Assembly: GCF_046630445.1 (NCBI RefSeq)
Contig: NC_092339.1
Coordinates: 80,685,501 to 80,749,500, forward strand
DNA from: Rutidosis leptorrhynchoides
Taxonomy: Eukaryota; Streptophyta; Magnoliopsida; Asterales; Asteraceae
Direction of reading: 5' to 3'
DNA: 64,000 bases
A program made the translations under genes and the position numbers. Shown piece after piece: positions 59,025 to 64,000 of the stretch (position 1 is the first letter of the stretch; each line of letters opens with the position of its first letter). The notes below the pieces were generated by a model, which was given only the letters and a program-made list of their open reading frames with translations, made no database searches and had not been told where the DNA came from.

Positions 59025-59722
59025 GAATTTTTTTTTGAAATAGTAATATTTTTTAATATGTTTACAAAACTAGAAATTTGGAAAAAATCTTTACAAAACT
59101 AGTAAAATCGTAGTTTCAAACTCCGGTTTGGGCCAAACCGGTGTTCCAAAGTCCGGTTTCTATCTACTTCGTCCACATGGCAGAGTGACATGGCAAACCG
59201 GACTTTGAAACACCGCTTTGCCACGTGACATTTTTTTTTATTTTTTTTTTATTTTAAGGTTCTGGGATGAACTTGTTTATTTGTTTTAAAAAAAATTTAA
59301 TTGTTAATAATTGATATTCATCCCTTAAAAGAATTAGCTTATTAATTACGGAGTAATAACTATCTGAATTTTCACTTCTCAAACTACATTAAAAGAAGTT
59401 TCAAATTACCTTATTAATAATTAATATTCATCCCTTAAATCTAGCAAAAATAATTAAAATTTTTTTCTAAACAAATAAACGAGCTCATCCCAGAATCCTA
59501 AAAAAAAAAAAAAATTATGCCATGTGGCAAACCGGTGTTTCAAAGTCCGGTTTGCCATGTCACTCTGCCATGTTGACAAAGTAGATATAAACTGGACTTT
59601 GGAACACCGATTTGGCCAAACCGGAGTTTGAAACTCCGGTTTTACTAGTTTTGTAAAGTTTTTTTCAAAATTTCTAGTTTTGTAAACATATTAAAAAATA
59701 TTACTATTTCAAAAAAAAATTC
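59025..59722. mobile_element. Fold-back MULE-like MITE beside the oleosin gene
   Basis: 698 bp with perfect outer inverted repeats (GAATTTTTTTTTGAAATAG on each arm) that continue with about nine in ten matches for nearly 300 bp per arm. It is flanked by a perfect 10 bp duplication, ttctaaaatg (59015-59024 and 59723-59732). The arms repeat the CAAACCGGnnTTTnAAA style block several times. It has no coding capacity. The target size fits Mutator-like elements. Confidence 0.9.
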
Positions 59723-59732
59723 TTCTAAAATG

Positions 59733-60759
59733 TGTTTTTTATTGTAAATGTTTGTTTAGTTTTTGAAACGAATCAAATTATGGTATCATACGCTTTAACG
59801 ACTTGTTCTTCTTGCCTTAATTGTTGTAATTTGAAATGAATTGTGTACTTTTTTACACCCTAATAATTACAAAACTCGACTCGAAACATATATAAATGAG
59901 TTCAAACTCGAACGTAGATTTATTTGGAGCTCGTTTAAAAAACGAGCTAGAGATCATCGAGGTTAAAGAACTCGCAAGTCTAACAAACGGTTACTGGAGC
60001 CCACGTTTGAATACATGTTGGAGTTCGTTTCGAGATAGAGGTGAAAAAACCGGTTTCAATTTACTCGAGCCCATGTTTTCAATTTTATTTCGGATTAGAG
60101 TTCCATTTTTTCTGGATTCGAATTTAAACAGTTCAACTATTATGATTCGATTTTTACCTGAATTCGATTTTTAACGGTTTGATTTTTATACCATATAAAC
60201 AACTATAAATAATAAAAATAATATAATCAAAAATTATAACGCTTAATAACGATATATACTACTATAAATTAATATAATTGTAACTTTTATTCAAATCATA
60301 CAATTATACAACTAAAATTAACAATACGATACTTTTTGAGTTTTAGAATGACCATCACCCGGAAACGTATTCGTGTAATTAAGTATATTGATCTTCGACA
60401 TGGACATCATCTGTTATACTTAAATATAGTGTCGTCATCGTCATTTTATAATCCACCTCAATACCAATTGATTAAGGATCAACTTCTTTCACATTCACCT
60501 TCATCTAATTCGGTAGTCGGAGGTGATAGTTCTCTTTCAACTACTTCATTAACAATAACATCTACAAAAAATAACATCTACAACGTCGTGTATCACAGGA
60601 TCTTCTAACGATACTTGAAAAAACTTGCGAGTCTAACGAACTGTTATTCAAATTCAAGCCGAAAATTGAATTTATTTTTGAGATCGTTTAATAAATGAAC
60701 TCGAGATCATGAAAAATCCACAGGTTTTATAACACTCAGATTTTTGGCCTAAATATAAT
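59733..60759. other. Intergenic, two related degenerate blocks
   Basis: About 1 kb. Two diverged direct blocks built on GAACTCGCAAGTCTAAC/ACTTGCGAGTCTAAC and a GAGCTCGTTTAAAAAACGAGC-like stretch occur near 59917-59990 and 60617-60715. They look like a worn repeat family. No gene is supported. Confidence 0.45.
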
Positions 60760-60890
60760 GGGGGATGATTCTAACACACCCTTTTTTGATCCTCACACAC
60801 CTATTTTAACCTTTTACTCTTCTAATAATACTCCATTTCTTTAAATTGGTGTGTGAGGATCAAAAAAGTGTGTGTGAAAATCATCCCCCC
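60760..60890. mobile_element. Small fold-back MITE
   Basis: About 131 bp. GGGGGATGATT...GATCCTCACACACC on the left is mirrored by GGTGTGTGAGGATC...ATCATCCCCC on the right, with arms of about 43 bp around an AT-rich loop. The flanks share AAT on both sides, so a 3 bp (Harbinger-like) duplication is possible but not proven. Confidence 0.75.
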
Positions 60891-61137
60891 AATAAAATAG
60901 GTAACTTTATATTATTTTACTATATATTTATATATGATATTTAAATTATTGTTAATTGATACAGAGTACAAATTAATTAGAAAAGTGAAAATAATAAATT
61001 ATGTGAGAATAATTTATTAAGTGACTAGATAAATTATTTTTGTGAAGATGGTCACAGAAAATATCTGTGTGACTGAATTGAGTTTCGTTAGAACTGCCTA
61101 ACGTAAGAATTGTGTTTTAGATAACGGATATAATAAC

Positions 61138-61343
61138 CAGGGGCGGATCCAGGATTTGCAGTCACTGGTGTCACCGGCTAAAACCCAAAAAAATTTGTAC
61201 TAGCTGTTTATTTCAATGGTGTCACTAAAAAAATTGCACTATCCACTGGTGTCATTAGTTAAAAACTCAAAAATTTTCTCACTACATCGCGTATTTCAGT
61301 GGTGTCCCGTGCCACCACACTCAACACACTAGGTCCGCCCCTG
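61138..61343. mobile_element. hAT-type MITE with 8 bp target duplication
   Basis: 206 bp with termini CAGGGGCGGATCC and GGTCCGCCCCTG, flanked by a perfect 8 bp duplication, ataataac (61130-61137 and 61344-61351). An 8 bp duplication and CAGGGGCGG ends are hallmarks of hAT elements. It contains several TGGTGTCAC-like repeats and no ORF. Confidence 0.9.
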
Positions 61344-61471
61344 ATAATAACTATGTGTTTATATGAATATCATGATTTGTATATATAACTATATATATAT
61401 GCGTAAGTATTATGTATATATATTATAATAAGCTACTAGAGTTAATAACTAGTAGTGCTAATTTACATACA

Positions 61472-62045
61472 TGTAATGATACCGCAACCCGCATGCGCAC
61501 CTCATATGCATGTGGGCGCTTAATAGTGTGCGTATGCGTGTGCTTGTGTGCGCTATGCGGTATGCGGATTGTATCTGATTCCTTTGTTCCCGGTACGGCG
61601 GTTGCTTAGCTGTCAAGTAAATATCTTTTCCATAATTATATCCGTGATTCGGGGGAGTCAGTTATGGATGAGATTAACGTGATCTGGGACGGTTCTAGAA
61701 TTAGGGTTTGCCTATAAATACAAACCCTAATCATCGTTTACCGGACAGCACATTACGTAACCATCGCATACGATACACATTACGTAAAACAGCATCATCT
61801 AGCATCTTTTCAAGGTTAACAGGTTAGTCTTCTGTAAGCTAGTACCTACGACCTTATTTGGGGCCTCTTGATCGACGACCGTTATCAGAGGTGGACTTAA
61901 TCACTTGGCCACCCCGCCGACATCATCATGTCGGCCAGGGTTATTCACGGTAGCCGGACCGGAGAGCCACGTTCTAAGATCCTTAAACCCCTCTTTACGT
62001 ATTGAGCAGACATATTTAACCCCACGGCTAAAATATGCATGATCA
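61472..62045 (+). repeat. 5' LTR of element D (provisional limits)
   Basis: 574 bp from TGTAATGATACCG to ATGATCA. It contains a TATA-like CTATAAATA (about 61711-61719) followed by leader-like sequence. The 5' limit rests on the TG start and has no second LTR to confirm it. Confidence 0.6.
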
Positions 62046-62047
62046 AG

Positions 62048-62065
62048 TGGTGCTTTCATTGAGAG
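62048..62065 (+). other. Primer binding site of element D
   Basis: TGGTGCTTTCATTGAGAG, two bases after the LTR end. The form is one I recall from Tat-lineage elements; I do not assign the tRNA. Confidence 0.65.
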
Positions 62066-62167
62066 TCGAATTAATTCAAGACTGTTTAATTGCTTTTTCT
62101 TTTAAGGTTTTGAATTGTATGACTCGTTATTTACAAAATTTTTGAATTTTTTTTCTTTAACAGTATC

Positions 62168-64000
62168 ATGACTTCCGAGGAATCATCGGAACATACCCAA
62201 ACAGATGTTCAGAACGCACCGTCTGGTAGTAAACGTACACCGGTTATGACTACGGGGGCCGCTACTCAGGCGGGATACACGATATACCCTCCACCTATAT
62301 CCGGCGAACCCTTTCAGAGGTACAAGCCGATATATTCAGACGGGGTCACACCGCCAAGAGCAAACTCACCAGTCACAACCACGCGGCTGGACTTTTCGTC
62401 AGTGGATCCAAGGGTCATCTTTGCAGGCACTGGCGGTGGAACAACGGGGCCGCATGTAGTTTGCTGCGGCCATGTACCTATTTACAGTACCACTGTTTCA
62501 ATACCTCTGCATACGCAGAGCATTCAGCAGAATTCGTCACTTACACCGTTGCAACCTTGGCAACCACCGCGCCCAGTTTCACAATTTTTAACTCCTGCGG
62601 ATGCGCAGGCGCTACTTAATAGTTGGGGATTTGGGGTCATCCTAGATGCGAACTCTCATTGGGCGCCGATAACAGCGCAGCAGCAAAGCACAGCGCATAC
62701 AGTTGGGCTTTTAATTGTGTATCCTCAAGTTTCGCAGATATCTGCGCCACAGGTTTCGCTTCCTTTACAGCCACCTGTGTACTCTGCGTCTTCAAGTTAT
62801 CCCTCTTTTCCAACGCAGCAGCCTTGGTTATATCCGCAGACGCAGGGTCAATCTTGGCAAAATGTTCAAGGGCAGGCAAATCTTGCAAGTCAATTCATGC
62901 AGGCCGCACCTCCTGATATGGTTCACTTATTTTCACAACCTGACTTTGTTCAGGACATGATGAAGCGTTTCTTTGCAAATTTGAAAGGGGATCCTGTTAA
63001 ACCACCCTTCGAGCTACCGACTACCTTTGACAAGTTTCCTCCGCATATATCCGCATACCCGTTTCCATCAGCACCAAAGATACCTAGCACGTTGGGTACT
63101 TACAATGGCCTGACCGATCCAGATGATTTTTTACAGCGCTTCGAAGGCGCAATGCGCACTCAAGGCTGGGTGGATCCGGTTGCGTGTCAGATTTTTTCCT
63201 ATGACACTACAGGGTATTGCCCGTGAGTGGTTTAATAAGTTGCCGGCGGGTAGTATTGCCGGGTTTATGGATCTGCGGACAAAGTTTTTACTGCAATATC
63301 AGAATCAGAGACCACGCAAGCGCACTCACATTGAATGCCATGACATCGTGCAGAAGCCCAAGGAATCTTTGGGCGAATTTCTCACAAGGTATACTAATGA
63401 GTGCCTGCGTATACCAGATCTCAAACCAGAGCAACAGATTTCCGGACTCATACATGATATAAACTCAGAACGTCATCCAACACTGGTAAGGCGTCTGCGC
63501 CATACAGTCCCAACAACTTATGCTGAGGCGCTTAATGAATGCCACGACTATATGCGGAGTGGCGAAGATAATGACATTCCAACATCTAGCTCACGCAACG
63601 AGAGAAAGGACGATGATGATCGTTCGCGCGATCAAAGTCGTGGTAACAACTCTCGTGGAAGGTATCCTAGCGGTGGTCCCATCAGGAATGATAAAGGGAA
63701 ATCAAGTGGCAATTATCGAAACAATAATCAGCGCGGCATCAATAATCAGAACTATGCGCTACTCAAAAGTTTGTCCAAAACGCCCAAGGAAATTTTGGCA
63801 ACGGAGCCAGTATGCGCGACCTTCGCGGTTCCAACTCCGCTTACAGAATTTGGCAAGCGGGACAAAACAAAGTATTGTGAATTTCATGACGATTATGGTC
63901 ATGACACCAATCGGTGTAAAAACTTGATGGAACGGGTTCTGGAAGCGCTTCGCGCGGGAAAATTGGATCTTCTAAAACCACCTAAAAAGGACAAGGGAAA
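62168..64000 (+). pseudogene. gag region of element D (broken, cut by window edge)
   Basis: A Pro/Gln-rich N-terminal half is followed by a DDFLQRFEGAM-type gag core, then a basic Arg/Asn/Gly-rich stretch. Near the right edge is a CEFHDDYGHDTNRC segment typical of Tat gag C-terminal parts. About one break is visible. Protease and pol should follow beyond 64000. Confidence 0.78.

Larger units (their letters stand above)
61472..64000 (+). mobile_element. Tat-type Ty3/gypsy element D, 5' part
   Basis: A short LTR, a primer site and the start of gag on the plus strand, running off the right edge. The gag style and the TGGTGCTTTCATTGAGAG primer region resemble Tat-lineage elements. About one break is visible in gag. 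The far LTR is outside the window, so the LTR limits are provisional. Confidence 0.75.

Noticed and set aside
59896-60174. 92-codon plus-strand frame after the oleosin
   Set aside because: It overlaps a worn repeat block built on GAGCTCGTTTAAAAAACGAGC-like sequence and matches no protein family I know.
62623-62960. Alternative frames within the gag of element D
   Set aside because: They overlap the gag frame and show no gag or other domain.

Overview
The window is plant nuclear DNA. Spliced genes with GT-AG introns, an oleosin, a spliceosomal SF3B4 and long Ty3/gypsy elements of plant lineages all point that way. The LTR signatures (starts such as TGTAACGACCC and TGTGACACCC) and the repeat types look like Asteraceae; that family call is inference from remembered sequence styles, not a database match.

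Bases 1-39222 are a head-to-tail array of one Ty3/gypsy Athila-type LTR retrotransposon (element A, minus strand). Three LTRs of about 2.0 kb (7462-9471, 22348-24349, 37227-39222) alternate with internal regions of about 12.9 kb: two complete and one running off the left edge. The period is about 14.88 kb. Each complete unit carries, in minus-strand order, a tRNA-Asp-type primer site, a long leader, gag-protease, an RT-RNase H-integrase region, a small zinc-knuckle ORF, an env-position (Athila ORF-1-like) ORF, a purine tract and the next LTR. The copies are nearly identical, so the array is young, and all carry the same breaks in pol. The most striking unexplained signal is a GC-rich dyad, CCGCGAGTCGCGG, which always occurs as a pair with start-to-start spacing of 31-32 bp. 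Pairs sit in three different places of each unit: LTR, leader, and the spacer between the env-position ORF and the zinc-knuckle ORF.

The right edge of the array sits inside the gag of an older chromovirus of the Tekay/Del type (element B, minus strand: gag, an extra pre-gag ORF, an initiator-Met primer site and a 2.8 kb LTR, 39223-44331). Element B in turn abuts a 138 bp LTR fragment of a third element (C, 44332-44469). This gives a layered insertion history A into B into C.

Bases 44470-61471 are gene-bearing. A domesticated hAT-transposase gene with a BED zinc finger (coding exons 47739-51490) carries three different repeat insertions in its introns. A complete eight-exon SF3B4/SAP49 splicing-factor gene lies at 53843-57195. 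An intronless oleosin gene at 58482-58961 has ABRE and RY motifs upstream and a 698 bp fold-back MITE starting 63 bp after its stop. Between and beyond the genes are short DNA-transposon relics, including MULE-like elements with 10 bp and a hAT-type element with 8 bp target duplications, plus small tandem repeats.

From 61472 to the right edge a plus-strand Ty3/gypsy Tat-type element (D) begins: LTR, primer site and a broken gag that continues out of the window. No tRNA, rRNA or CRISPR array was seen.
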